A DNA stretch of 64,000 bases, taken from positions 620,001-684,000 of the forward strand of contig NZ_CP134049.1 of the NCBI RefSeq assembly GCF_031582965.1. The letters are read 5' to 3'. Below are positions 8,227-19,473 of the stretch, one piece after another. How positions within the stretch are numbered: position 1 is the first letter of the stretch; every line of letters begins with the position of its first letter. The notes beneath the pieces were generated by a model. The model was not told where the DNA came from and searched no databases. It worked only from the letters and a program-made list of their open reading frames with translations. This DNA comes from Bacillus sp. NEB1478. Lineage in GTDB: Bacteria; Bacillota; Bacilli; Bacillales; Fictibacillaceae. The translations under genes were made by a program, and so were the position numbers.

Positions 8227-10857
8227 ATGACCCAAAACGTACACATCGTTCCTCACATGCATTGGGATAGAGAATGGTATTTCACAACAGAAGAATCACG
8301 AATTTTACTGATTAATAATATGGAGGAAATTTTAACAAGACTGGAAACAGACGAAAACTATCCTTATTTCGTTTTAGATGGTCAAACCGTTGTACTGGAG
8401 GATTATTTTGCTGTAAAACCTGAAAACAAAGAACGTGTGAAAAAGCTTGTTCAGCAAGGAAAATTAATCATCGGACCATGGTATACCCAAACAGATGAGA
8501 TGGTTGTCGGCGGTGAGTCAATCGTCCGAAATCTATTATACGGGTTGAAGGATTCTGCGGAGTTTGGGAATCCGATGAAGATCGGATATTTGCCAGACTC
8601 GTTCGGACAATCCGAGCAAATGCCCCACATATATAATGGATTTGGAATCAATCGCGCCATTTTTTGGCGTGGGATGACCGAATATAACGGTACGAAAAAT
8701 TCGGAGTTCACCTGGAAAAGCGCAGGCGGAGATCAAGTGACAACTCTCTTGATGCCTCTCGGGTATGCGATTGGAAAGTACTTGCCGGAAGAAAAGGAAG
8801 CACTTAAAGAGCGAATGGACAAAAATTTTAATGAATTAGACGGCAGAGCAACGACACCTCATGTTCTTATTCCGAATGGTCATGACCAGATGCCGATTCA
8901 GCAAAATATTTTCGAAGTGATCGAAAAGCTAAAAGAACTATACCCTGAAAAAGATTTCTTTTTAAGCAATTACGACAAACTTTTTGATTCCATAGAAGAG
9001 CACCAAGATTCATTCGAAGCGGTACAAGGTGAGTTCTTGGAAGGAAAGTACATGCGCGTGCATAAAAGTATCTACTCATCTCGGATGGATATTAAAGCGA
9101 AAAATGCGTATTTGGAGAACCGAATCACAAATCTATTAGAACCACTTGCTTCGATCGCTCACGTGCTAGGTTTTGAGTATCACCACGGCTTAATCGAATT
9201 GATCTGGAAAGAAATGATGAAGAATCATGCGCATGATAGTATTGGGTGCTGTTGTTCAGATAAGGTTCATCAAGAAATCATGGAAAGGTTCAGACTCGTC
9301 GAAGAAAAAGTGGATCGACTCATTGATTTTTATAAAAGAAGAATTGTCGATGCGGTACCAAATGTACCTCATCAAGATAAACTAGCTGTTTTTAACCTAT
9401 TGCCGTATATGCGAAATGAAGTAATTGAATCCACTTTGATATCGAAAGAAAAAGAATTTGTACTCATGGATAATCAGGGGACTCAAGTTGATTATGAAAT
9501 TGTTCATGAAGAAGTGATTGACCCAGGGCTGATCGACCGGCAAATCGTTCATTATGGAAACTATGATCCTTTCATCAAATATCAAATTCAATTTAAAGAT
9601 GAAGTACCCGCATTTGGATACAAAACTTATAAAATCGAGCGCGGTGAATATTCGAAAGCAAAAGCGTTAGAAAAAACGACAAAGCTCGAAAACGAATTTT
9701 ATGAAATTACGTTTAACGATAATGGAACAATGAACGTATTTGATAAGGACCTTGAAAAGAAATTTGAAAACTTATTACTCGTTGAAGACGGAGCAGATGA
9801 AGGGGATACGTATGACTTTTCTCCATTAAAAGATGATTTTATCGTCACAAATGAAGATGTAAATGCAGACATTTCGTGTAGCAAAACATCATTCACTGAG
9901 ACTGCTAAGATTTCCTATAACTTAACCGTGCCAAAAAACCTGGAGAGCCGTAAACTTCAAAAACGAGATGGATCTGTTGGTGTAGCGTTTATCATTACTT
10001 TAAAAAGAGGGACAAAGCGCATCGATATCCAGGCGAAGTACGACAATCAAGCTGAAGATCACCGATTGCGTGTTCTTTTCCCAACAGGGTATAGCAGTGA
10101 TGTTTCTGTAAGTGACCATCAATTTGGCTCTATCCAACGTAAAGTGGTTGAACCGACAATGGCTGTTTGGGAGGAAGAAGGCTGGGATGAACGGCCAGAT
10201 GCAATCAATCCGATGCTTAGTTATGTTGGACTTCACAATACAGAACAAGGTTTTGCTCTTCTTTCTAACAGCACTAGAGAATATGAGGTTATTGGAAATG
10301 CATTTGATACTATCGCGTTAACTCAATTCAGAAGCGTTGGTGTTTTAGGAAAAGCTGATCTGCTGCGCCGTCCGAACCGTCCATCGGGAATAGCACTGCC
10401 CACACCAGACTCCCAAATGAAAGGTGAAATTAAACTTGATTTTGCCATAACAACTCATGAAGGGGACACGATTTCTGGAAAAGTTCCGCAGCGTGCGAAA
10501 GAGTATTTGACGCCTATGCTGACATACAATAAAATCGCTCACGACGCGATGAGATTAAACCCAGTTGATTTTAGTACTCCATCGGAATTTTCATTATTTG
10601 AGCAAAATGATGACAATACCGTTCTTTCTGTTGTTAAGAAAAGTGAAAAAGACGAAGGTCTGATCGTCAGATTGTTTAATCCATCCCGGACAAATGAGTT
10701 AAACAGTTGTTTAACATTTAATGCCGAAGTTCAGAAAAGCGAAGAAGTTAATTTGAATGAAGAAACCATTCAGAACATTGACTGTATAGAAGGCAAATAC
10801 ACGATAAAACATAACCATTGCAGCCAAAAAACGTATAAATTCTATATAGAAAGGTAG
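8227..10857 (+). CDS. mngB: Alpha-mannosidase, glycoside hydrolase family 38 (MngB-like)
   Basis: This cytoplasmic zinc-dependent retaining alpha-mannosidase has 876 residues. The zinc ligands are in the N-terminal HMHWDREW motif (His12, Asp14). The probable nucleophile and metal ligand is the Asp in LPDSFGQSEQ, and a further metal His lies in HDSIGCCCSD. A C-terminal beta-sandwich region fills the second half. It follows the PTS gene by 20 bases with the ribosome-binding site AAAGGAGAAG. By analogy with E. coli MngB it should split the phosphorylated mannoside delivered by the PTS, for example mannosylglycerate-6-phosphate, into mannose-6-phosphate and the aglycone. The substrate is inferred from context. 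Confidence 0.92.
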   Translation: MTQNVHIVPHMHWDREWYFTTEESRILLINNMEEILTRLETDENYPYFVLDGQTVVLEDYFAVKPENKERVKKLVQQGKLIIGPWYTQTDEMVVGGESIVRNLLYGLKDSAEFGNPMKIGYLPDSFGQSEQMPHIYNGFGINRAIFWRGMTEYNGTKNSEFTWKSAGGDQVTTLLMPLGYAIGKYLPEEKEALKERMDKNFNELDGRATTPHVLIPNGHDQMPIQQNIFEVIEKLKELYPEKDFFLSNYDKLFDSIEEHQDSFEAVQGEFLEGKYMRVHKSIYSSRMDIKAKNAYLENRITNLLEPLASIAHVLGFEYHHGLIELIWKEMMKNHAHDSIGCCCSDKVHQEIMERFRLVEEKVDRLIDFYKRRIVDAVPNVPHQDKLAVFNLLPYMRNEVIESTLISKEKEFVLMDNQGTQVDYEIVHEEVIDPGLIDRQIVHYGNYDPFIKYQIQFKDEVPAFGYKTYKIERGEYSKAKALEKTTKLENEFYEITFNDNGTMNVFDKDLEKKFENLLLVEDGADEGDTYDFSPLKDDFIVTNEDVNADISCSKTSFTETAKISYNLTVPKNLESRKLQKRDGSVGVAFIITLKRGTKRIDIQAKYDNQAEDHRLRVLFPTGYSSDVSVSDHQFGSIQRKVVEPTMAVWEEEGWDERPDAINPMLSYVGLHNTEQGFALLSNSTREYEVIGNAFDTIALTQFRSVGVLGKADLLRRPNRPSGIALPTPDSQMKGEIKLDFAITTHEGDTISGKVPQRAKEYLTPMLTYNKIAHDAMRLNPVDFSTPSEFSLFEQNDDNTVLSVVKKSEKDEGLIVRLFNPSRTNELNSCLTFNAEVQKSEEVNLNEETIQNIDCIEGKYTIKHNHCSQKTYKFYIER

Positions 10858-10886
10858 GAACGATGCGGAATCGTTCCTTTTTTTTT
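10857..10886 (+). terminator. Terminator of the mngA-mngB operon
   Basis: The stem GGAACGAT/ATCGTTCC has a 5-base loop and nine T residues. It begins within the stop codon of the mannosidase gene. The stem is identical in sequence to the terminator at 5288. Confidence 0.92.
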
Positions 10887-10924
10887 GGAAGACTGTTTAG
10901 GTATTCTTTGTTGTTCTTAGAAGT

Positions 10925-11115
10925 AGTTGATTTCCGTTCCAGGTTGCTCGCTTTCCGCGGGGCGTGCGGTGAGCCATCTTGGCGCTTCGCACTTACAATG
11001 TTTCTCCTGTCCCGCTGCTCCCGCAGGACAAGGAAGGCATCGGCAGAGATATATCGCACGAAGAAAATATGATTTTCATTTTCGAGGAGTCTCGCACCTT
11101 GCACTCCAATCAACT
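10925..11115 (+). repeat. Bacillaceae-type 191-bp structured intergenic repeat
   Basis: The element is bounded by inverted ends AGTTGATT (10925-10932) and AATCAACT (11108-11115). It is much more GC-rich than its surroundings in the first half (CGCTTTCCGCGGGGCG) and holds an internal hairpin with TCCTG/CAGGA arms near 11006-11030. I recognise the TTTCCGCGGGGC, TGTCCCGCTGCTCCCGCAGG and TCCAATCAACTT blocks from intergenic repeats of many Bacillaceae genomes. No protein-coding capacity is credible; the open frames across it run on both strands with no ribosome-binding site. Its function is unknown to me. Confidence 0.75.
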
Positions 11116-11186
11116 TGTCAATGAGGACTCTATACAGAAATGACCCAAAAGCAACAATCTTTTAGAAAAGAGCCTTATGGAAAAGT

Positions 11187-11315
11187 GTTTATGTCTGAAA
11201 AGTTTGGGTTTATGTTTGAACCCGACATTTATATAGACTCATCAAACTTTTATGTGGACAAAAACCACTTTTAGTGGAATCGGAGAACAGCTAAAATAAA
11301 ACGTAACGTAAAAAA
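11187..11315 (+). repeat. Dispersed TTTATGTGG-unit repeat, copy 2
   Basis: About five degenerate units of 20-22 bp start with GTTTATGTC, TTTATGTTT, TTATATAGA, TTATGTGGA and TTAGTGGAATCGG. The conserved tail is AACAGC, then AAAATAA, then ACGTAACGTAAA, a variant of the tail in copies 1 and 4. It lies between the 191-bp repeat and the terminator of the minus-strand HupE-like gene. Confidence 0.65.
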
Positions 11316-11345
11316 GCACCCTTCCTTTACTAGGAGCGGGTGCTT
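11308..11345 (-). terminator. Terminator of the HupE/UreJ-like gene
   Basis: Read on the minus strand, the stem AAGCACCC/GGGTGCTT is followed by a run of T residues (the A-run at 11309-11315 on the plus strand). It lies 22 bases past the stop. Confidence 0.85.
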
Positions 11346-11366
11346 CATTTATTATTCAAATACCAA

Positions 11367-12518
11367 TTAAGCAACTAACCTCTGAATCAGCCAAAATGCA
11401 CCCATTCCTAAGATTAAGATAGAGCCGGCCACCATCCCTTTTTTGTATGATGGACTTCTTTGAAACCATGAAAGTAACGGAAGTATCAACAGCACGAGAG
11501 CAAGCTGGACGACCTCAATACCTGCATTAAAGCTGATTAATGAAGTTGCAATGCCTTCTTTAGGAAGGGACATCTCTTTTAATAAACCTGCAAATCCCAT
11601 GCCGTGAATTAAACCGAATAAAAATGTGACAGCCCATCTGAACCTTATTTCTTTTCTAAAGATATTTTCCACAGCCACATAACAGATGCTCAGTGCAATA
11701 ATCGGCTCAACAATACTTGAAGATAAATTGATCAAACCAAGTACCGAAAGAGTTAACGTTACACTGTGTGCCAGAGTAAACGCGGTAATCAATGCTGCGT
11801 ATTGCTTAAATGTTTGTTTACGGATTAATAATGCAAATAAAAAGAGCAAGTGATCATAACCAGTTAAAATATGATTCATGCCGAGAACAAGGAATGAAGT
11901 CCAAGAGTTATGGTTTGTTTCAGCTGATACATTGTCTACAGACACCGATTCAGCAGTTTGTGATTGCTGCTCTTGCTGGCTTGCCGTTAACAGCATCGTC
12001 CATTCACGATTTTTTCCTTGAAGAACAGATTCGCTGATTTGACCATCGTAATTGATCGTTAAAAAGTTAGTATAAGAAGATGCGGTGTTTCCGGATGTGA
12101 AAATACCGTCCAACAAACGTACTGTCTGGCTTTCTTCAAAACCTGGCAGTCTAAATTGCAAGGTAACTACTTCTTTGTCTGCTCTTTTTTCCAAATACAG
12201 CTTTTCTAGTTCAGCCCTTTGCTGTTGATCGTTCATTTCTAGAACCAGACTGTCCTCAACCCATTCTTCTATACGATTGCTAATGGCTTTTAACTCTTTA
12301 TCAGTGAGTTTTCCGTCTTCATTCTTGTCTCCGCCAATTCCTTCGATTACAGATAATGAATCTATTGAATAAGTTAATATTGTTTGATTATTACTTATAT
12401 TTATATTCGTAAAGGCAGCACTTAATGGATGTGCGAACGCAATATTTTGAGCCTGAAGCAAAAGTAAAGTAATTGCAAAAAAACTGATGAAAAAAACCTT
12501 TAATCCTTTTTGTTTCAT
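11367..12518 (-). CDS. HupE/UreJ-family membrane protein with EF-hand motif
   Basis: The 383-residue protein has a signal peptide (about 1-29, ending AFA-HP). An extracytoplasmic domain (30-200) contains a canonical EF-hand calcium loop at residues 64-75 (DKNEDGKLTDKE). A C-terminal six-to-seven-span membrane domain (about 205-380) has the conserved motifs MNHILTGYDHLLFL and GLIHGMGFAGLL. The histidine-rich membrane motifs are those of the HupE/UreJ_2 family, which is linked to nickel or cobalt transport in some bacteria; the substrate here is not known. It is a single gene with its own terminator and is divergent from the giant secreted protein. A Fur/Zur-like inverted repeat lies about 28 bases upstream of the start. 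Confidence 0.85.
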   Translation of the reverse strand: MKQKGLKVFFISFFAITLLLLQAQNIAFAHPLSAAFTNINISNNQTILTYSIDSLSVIEGIGGDKNEDGKLTDKELKAISNRIEEWVEDSLVLEMNDQQQRAELEKLYLEKRADKEVVTLQFRLPGFEESQTVRLLDGIFTSGNTASSYTNFLTINYDGQISESVLQGKNREWTMLLTASQQEQQSQTAESVSVDNVSAETNHNSWTSFLVLGMNHILTGYDHLLFLFALLIRKQTFKQYAALITAFTLAHSVTLTLSVLGLINLSSSIVEPIIALSICYVAVENIFRKEIRFRWAVTFLFGLIHGMGFAGLLKEMSLPKEGIATSLISFNAGIEVVQLALVLLILPLLSWFQRSPSYKKGMVAGSILILGMGAFWLIQRLVA

Positions 12519-12545
12519 CGCTTTTTATCCCCCTTGAAAAATGAA

Positions 12546-12560
12546 TCACAATCCTTATCA
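12546..12560 (-). promoter_or_regulatory. Possible Fur-family box upstream of the HupE-like gene
   Basis: On the plus strand TCACAAT-C-CTTATCA matches the 7-1-7 Fur box (TGATAAT-N-ATTATCA) at 11 of 14 positions by eye. It sits 28-42 bases before the start codon. A metal-responsive repressor would suit a HupE-type metal permease, but a match of this quality can arise by chance in AT-rich DNA. Confidence 0.3.
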
Positions 12561-12705
12561 TGGCGAAAATTTTTTCCAAAGTAAAGTGGATTTTTAATAA
12601 AAATGTAAACTTTTTAATTTTTTGAAATAAATGAATATTTTTGTCGATTTATTTGCTATTCTATTTAAGCTAGGCATATTAAACCAATTGGGGGTACAGG
12701 TTTTA

Positions 12706-15700
12706 ATGAAAATAAGGAAAAAATGGCTAGGGATCACCCTAACTGGAGTATTACTATCTAATACTTTAGTACCATTCGCGAAATTGCCTTCTGTTCATGC
12801 AGAAGCAGCTAGCCATGTGGTAATTAGTGAAGTTTATGGTGGAGGAGGAAACAACGGAGCAGTCTATAAAAATGATTTTATAGAACTCTATAATCCTACC
12901 GATGCTGAAGTAGATTTGAATGGATGGTCTGTGCAATACGATTCAGCAACAGCAAGTACAACAGGGAATTATTTAGTTACGACCCTCACAGGAATTATTA
13001 AACCTCATAGTTATTACTTAATTCAAGAAAAGAATGGAACTGGAGGAACTGTAGACCTTCCGACACCTGAGGCAGTAGGGACGATAGCTTTATCAGGAAC
13101 AGCTGGTAAAGTAGCTCTTGTAAATAGTACAACAGCATTGCCAAAGACTGCTAAATCAAATGACACTTCAATTGTTGATTATGTTGGTTTTGGTACGACA
13201 GCGAGTGCATTTGAAGGTACAGCACCAACAGTTGCACCTACAAACACAGAAAGCGTCGTGCGAAAAGCTAACGACGGATCTGATCCTGCCCAAGACGGAA
13301 GCAAAGGAAATGGATGGGATACGAATGATAACGCTGCCGATTTTTTGAAAGCGGTTGCAAACCCGTTGAACTCATCTAATCAACCTTCGACACCAACAGA
13401 TCCTGGTGAGCAGCTTCCTCCTTTAACTGGCACTGCAAAAATTAGTGCGGTTAGAGAGATGGACGCGAATGGAAAACCTAAACGACTTGGACAAACTGCT
13501 ACGATTGAAGCAGTTGTAACTGTAGATGATAAAATCGTTGATTCAAAGAATAGCAGTTTTTACGTTCAAGATGATACGGGAGGAATCAATGTATTTGGCG
13601 GAACTACTCCTGATGTAGTTAAAGGAGACAAGCTGAAAATTACAGGAACGATTGATTTCTATAATGGATTAACGGAATTAAAGCCGACTTCGATCGAAAA
13701 AATCGGAACGGAAGAGGTGCCTGCTCCAACAGCTATGACTATTGTTGATCTTAACGATGGAAATAAAGCTGAATTACAGGAAGGTAAGCTGGTAGCCGTT
13801 AAAGGAAAAGTGACAAATATTCCAGCGGCACCGGATACTTCAGGCGGAACAAACGTTACCATTACGGATGAGGCAGGAAAAACAGTTACCGTTCGTGTGT
13901 TAGCGAATACTGCCATAGCTGCCGCAACAGACTTCAAGCTTAACAGCAGCTATGAATTTACGGGTCTGCTAAGTCAATACAAATCTGCAGCTCCTTATTT
14001 ATCAGGCTATCAAATTTTGCCTAGAAGCACGGGAGATCTAAAAGAATTTTTCCCGCTTTCTATTACGCATACACCGGTAACAAAAGTGTACACAAACGCT
14101 GATTTTACTTTTACAGCTGATGTACAGGGAGCAGATTCTGTAACTTTTTATTATAAAAAGACAGGAGAAAGTGAGTATCAGTCCATTGTGATGACTGATC
14201 AAGGCAATCACGAATATACAGTCACTGTAGCTGCAGATCAAATTCCTGTAGGCGGTTTTGATTATTATATCGAAGCGAAAAATCAGACAGATACGAAAAA
14301 AACAGAAACGCAAACCGTATCTGTTGTGGATGATAAAGAAGGTCCCGTTTTCATTGGCGAAACACCAGGCAAGGATTCGATTGTAGAAAATTACAAGCCT
14401 GTGATTTCTGTGCAATGGAACGATCCAAGTGAAGTTGATGCAGCAAAAGGAAAAGTATTTTTAGACGAGCAAGAGGTTACGTCACAAGCTGTCATCAATG
14501 ATAAACAGGTAGTGTTAACGCTGACTGAAAATCTGCCGGTGGGACTCCACACTGTGAAAGTAAGCGGCGCAGATCAATTAGGAAACACCAGTGAGTTCAC
14601 ATGGTCATTTACGGTAAAAGCACCTTTTACAGGCGGGCCGCATTTAAGAGGAACTACACATAATCATACGAACATTTCTCATGATGGTACGGGATCACCA
14701 GAGGATGCATTAAAGGCAGCAATCGCTCATGGTTATGACTGGTTTGCTTTTTCAGACCACTCTCATGATATCGATCCAGAAAAACTGGGATCTGATACGG
14801 TAGACCATAAAGGAAAGCCGGAAAGAACGGGCGGTACAGAATGGCAGCTGACTAAGGATCTTGCGAAGCAGTACTCTAATGACAACTTTTCTGTATTCCC
14901 GGCGTTTGAGATGACTTCTACGACTTGGGGACATTCAAACGTATTCGGTACGGAGAATTTTATAGACCGTAACCTAAACACAAAAATGTATCAGGATCTG
15001 AACAGCTATTATGCTTGGGTGTTAACATATGATGACGTTGCTGCACAGTTTAACCACCCTGATATGTCAGCTAATGCGTTCAACAATTTCATGCCATATG
15101 ATAAAAATGTAGATAAGCTGTTCACGATGCTCGAAGTAGGAAACGGCTCTGGAAACTATGCTTATGCAAATGCGGATAAGAAATTTTACAGTGCATTAGA
15201 CCTTGGATGGCATGTCGCACCTACGTTTGGTGAAGACAACCATGATGGAACTTGGGGGCAAACAATGAAACGGACAGTTATCGTTACAGATAACAACTCC
15301 CAGGCTTCATTATTACATGCGATGAAAAATCGCCGTGTTTATATGGAAGAAGACCCTAACTTTACACTTGATGTTTTAGCTAACGGAAAATACATGGGTT
15401 CAGTAGTAGACGGCAATACGATTACTTTTGATATTAAAGGATCAGACAACGTAGCTGAGTCCCGCAGTGTAAAAGGGTTCGAATTTTTGCCAGCAACCTA
15501 TCAATCCAACGATGAGATTGAAAAAGTAGAGCTTTTAACGAATGGAGCTAAAGTTGTAGATTCTATCACTCCAGGCACAAAAGATTTCACCTGGAATCCA
15601 GAAATTACGGTTACTGGCGGCCAGCAATGGTTTGTAGTGAAAGTGACGCAAAAAGATGGAGAACGTATTTACAGCGCACCGATCTGGTCACAGGAAAAAG

Positions 15701-18700
15701 AGGTTGACGTACGTGTTAGCGGTGTTAATCTGACAGACGGAGTGGCAATCGTAGGGAACCCGGCTAACTTGTCTGCAGGAATCTCTAACTTAGGTACGAA
15801 GGATTTAACGAATTTAACGGTTAAATTTTATTATGATATAGAAGACGAAGCTCATTTAATCGGCAGCAAAGCAATTCCAAGCATTGCGGCTAAAAGTGTG
15901 CAGTCAGCCTCTGTAACATGGCAGAGCCCAATTAACGGTGAGCATAAAATCATTGCAGTCGTTGATACTCCAACCGGAGACGAGCCAGCGGACAATAAAG
16001 AGATTCTCGATGTAAACGTAAAAGAGTCTTTAGGAAAAACCGTTCTGATTGATGCGGCTCATAAAAATGAAAACACAACGACGGATACTGGAACATACAA
16101 AGACAATTTCAAAGCTTTCACAAAAATGGTTCAGCAGGAAGGCTACACGGTTGCTGAGAATAAAGCGCCGATTACAGCAGAAGTGCTGGCAAACGCAAGC
16201 ATTTTAGTGATTACACATCCTTTCACAGCCTTAACAGCTGACGAAAAAACAGCGGTTGCTAACTATGTAAAAACTGGAGGATCACTCTTCCTCACTGATA
16301 AAAGTAACTATAACAACAATCCAGCTGTAAATAACGATATGTTGGAACAGATGGGTGCCACGGTTCAAATTAATAACGACCAAATTAACGATGACAGTAA
16401 GGATGGAAACTTCTGGACAGATCAAAAATATAAATTTGCTGTGAGACTGCATCCAGGTCTTGTTAAAAACAACCTTACAGACCGCGTTTCAACAGTAGAA
16501 TATTATTCTGGAACGAGCCTAGAAAAAGTGGGTCATCAGCCTTTAACAGACAGTGACACAGTCACGATTCTCGCAAAGGGAAACGAAACCACATACCAAA
16601 CTTCTGTTACAAGCGGATTTAATGTGTACGACATTGCTTCTGATGCAACTGGCGGATCTGCAATTCCGGCGATTGCAGCTGAAACAGTCGGACAAGGTCG
16701 CATCGTCGTTTCAGGAATGAACTTCGTGAACGATAAACAAATGGACGAGTCTTATAGTCCAAAAGGAAACAATGAACTCGGACTTAATGTGATCAACTGG
16801 CTTGCACAAAGAGAAATGAACCGTGTTACTTCAATCGGGGATGTTCGCAAAATGGCAGATGGCACACCTGCAGTAGTTGAAGGTACAGTTACAAGTGCAG
16901 CTGGATCCTTCTATGATGCTTTTTATGTAGAAGATGAAACGGGCGGAATCATGGCATTTAACGAAGTGCCGGACGGAAGCTTGAAGCTGGGCGATAAAGT
17001 AAGAATCTATGGCCATGTAAAAACATTTGAAAACAACAAAGAGCTTGAATTTGATAACTTTGCAATGGATGTTATCAAAATTGGAGAAGGAACACCTCTG
17101 ATACCAAAAACGGTCACAACAATGGAGGCATCTCTTGAAGAAAATCAAGGACTTCTCATAAAAATAAATGGAAGAGTCGTTTCGAAATTTGATGAGAATT
17201 CGTACATTGTGAACGACGGTTCTGGTGACATTTTAGTATTTACTGACGGATATATTGTCAACCAAACAGGTCCTGTCCCTGCTCTTAATACTGGAGACTT
17301 TTTAGAAGCTGTAGGATTAAGCGGAAAATATGCAGGCGGAAACCGTATACGTGTGCGTGATACAAAAGAAGTAACTGGAACCGCTGATCTAGTAAAACCA
17401 GTGACAGAAGCTGCGACATCGCTAGAGCAGACGGATGGTCCATTTACAGAACCAGTGACTATTACATTCACAGCATCAGATGATAATTCTGGAGTTAAAT
17501 CAACGCAATATCGCATCAATGAGCAGGAATGGATCGATTACACAGCACCATTCACGTTAAGTGAAGAAAGTGTTTATAAAATCGAGTACAGAAGCACAGA
17601 CTTTGCAGGTAATATGGAAGATACTAAGGTACTAGAGTTTGAGATTAAGAGTCAGGTCGTTCCTGACACATCAGCACCTGTAACAACAGCAGTAACATCA
17701 CCGGAGCTTACGGACAAACCGTTTACAGAACCAGTATTGGTAACATTGTCCGCTGAAGATGATGAATCAGGCGTGCAATCTACTCAATACCGCATAAACG
17801 AAAAAGAGTGGATCGATTATACAGCACCATTCACAGTGAGTGATGTGGGATCGTACAAAATCGAATATCGCAGTACAGATTTTGCGAACAATGTAGAAGA
17901 TAGCAAAGTAACAGAGTTTGAAATTAAGAGTCCGGTGGTTCCCGATACGACAGCACCAACGACTACCGTTAAATTATCACCCGTGCAGACTGATAAGCTG
18001 TTTACAAAACCAGTAACAGTTACTTTAGCTGCTCAAGATGATAAGTCAGGAGTAATGTCTTCTGAATATCGTGTGAACGGGCAAGCTTGGAACACGTACA
18101 ATGTACCATTCACAGTAAATAAGTCTGGTATATACAAAGTTGAATACCGTAGTACTGATCAAGCAGGTAATAAAGAGGTAACTAAAACAATAGAATTTAC
18201 GATTGATATGGATGCTCCTGTAACTTCAGCGAAAACATCGCCAGTTTCAGAAGGAAACATTTTTGCGAAGCCTATAACGATCAGCTTGTCAGCAAAAGAT
18301 GTTTTATCGGGTGTGAAATCTACGCAATACCGCATTGACGGAAAAGAGTGGAAAACGTACAGTACTCCATTCAAACTAGAGTCAGGGAAATATACAGTTG
18401 AGTATCGCAGTACGGATAAAGCAGGAAATGTTGAAAGTACCAAGTCGTTGTCAGTAACGGTAGATTCAACTGCACCAGTGACGACAGTAAAAACATCACC
18501 TGAAAAATCGGGGAATATTTTTAATCAGACTGTAACAGTAAAACTATCTGCGACTGATAAATTATCGGGTGTGAAATCAACTCAATACCGTATTGATGGA
18601 AAAGAGTGGAAAACGTACACTGCATCTTTCACACTGAAAACAGCAGGGAAATACAAGATTGAGTACCGCAGTACAGATAAAGCAGGAAATGTTGAAAGCA

Positions 18701-19473
18701 CGAAATCATTGGCGCTTACGATTGATACTAAAGCGGCAGAGACTACAGCTAAGCTATCTCCTGTGAAAAAAGAAAATATCTATACGGAGCAAGTTACAAT
18801 CACACTTACTGCTAAAGATGATTTGTCTGGAGTTAATTCCATTCATTATCGCATTAACGGACAATCATGGAAAACGTACAGTGCGGCCTTTAAGCTTAAA
18901 GAAATCGGAGAATACAAGATTGAGTACAGCAGTACTGATAAAGCGGGTAATATCGAAAAAACGAAATCCTTCAAATTAACGATAAAAGAATCTGAGGAAG
19001 CACGTAAAGCAAGAGAGAAGAAAGAAAAAGAAGCATTACAGAAAAAATCTTCTAAATCGCAAGCGGATTTAGACGAGAAATTAAATAATGAAAAGGACGC
19101 AAAAAAAGCCCTTGAGCAAATCAATAAAGATGCTTCCGCAATCAAGCCGGATAAAAATGATAAAGTAAGCCAAGATAAAGTGGCTGTTGTTCTCGGAAAA
19201 TATCAAGCTGTCATCAATGAGTTTAACAAAGCCAAGAAATCTCAGGACAGCTACGATACAGTAATAGAAGCATATGTAAGATTGTATACAAACCTAAGCA
19301 AAGATAATGTATGCAGAGAGTCGCTTCTGGACCTTGTAAAGTACAACATTAAAACATCCAAACAAATGGATGAGATGATTAAAAAGGTAAAAGAAAAGAA
19401 AGTTGATGTAAAAGAACTTCAGAAAATATCTGATGAGCTGAAAAAGAAAGAAAAAGAGAAAGCTAAAAAGAAG
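12706..19473 (+). CDS. Giant secreted LTD/OB-fold/PHP-phosphoesterase/OmpL47-repeat protein
   Basis: The secreted multidomain protein has about 2256 residues; its stop codon ends at 19476. The signal peptide (1-33) ends VHAEA. A lamin-tail domain follows (about 35-165; ISEVYGGGGN, NDFIELYNPT), then OB-fold-like modules (245-445), then a PHP-type metallohydrolase (about 647-890; GTTHNHTNISHDG, FSDHSHD, FNHPDM). After it come a CARDB-like Ig domain (1003-1103), a glutamine-amidotransferase-like Rossmann domain (1108-1365), another OB module (1375-1555), six OmpL47-type repeats (1571-2095) and a lysine-rich coiled C-terminus. ATG 12706 is chosen over 12631 because it starts a standard signal peptide and follows GGGGGT. 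The architecture resembles extracellular nucleases and CehA/McbA-type hydrolases. No LPXTG or transmembrane anchor is visible. Confidence 0.88.
17420..18990 (+). repeat. Six tandem OmpL47-type protein repeats (intragenic)
   Basis: Six units of about 86-93 codons lie inside the giant gene. Each carries a version of TQYRINEQEW, an aromatic turn, and YKIEYRSTDFAGN. The last two full copies are nearly identical at the DNA level around TACCGCAGTACAGATAAAGC, which suggests recent duplication or gene conversion. Confidence 0.85.

Noticed and set aside
7789..8262. 157-codon minus-strand ORF over the PTS IIC region
   Set aside because: Antisense to conserved membrane segments of the PTS permease and to the start of the mannosidase; no independent signals.
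10863..11124. ORFs on both strands across the 191-bp repeat
   Set aside because: They lie over a GC-rich structured repeat and terminator, have no ribosome-binding sites and encode no recognisable protein.
14038..14415. 125-codon minus-strand ORF inside the giant gene
   Set aside because: Shadow frame within a clearly conserved coding domain; no ribosome-binding site and unusual composition. The same applies to other antisense frames such as 16831-17148 and 41811-42164.
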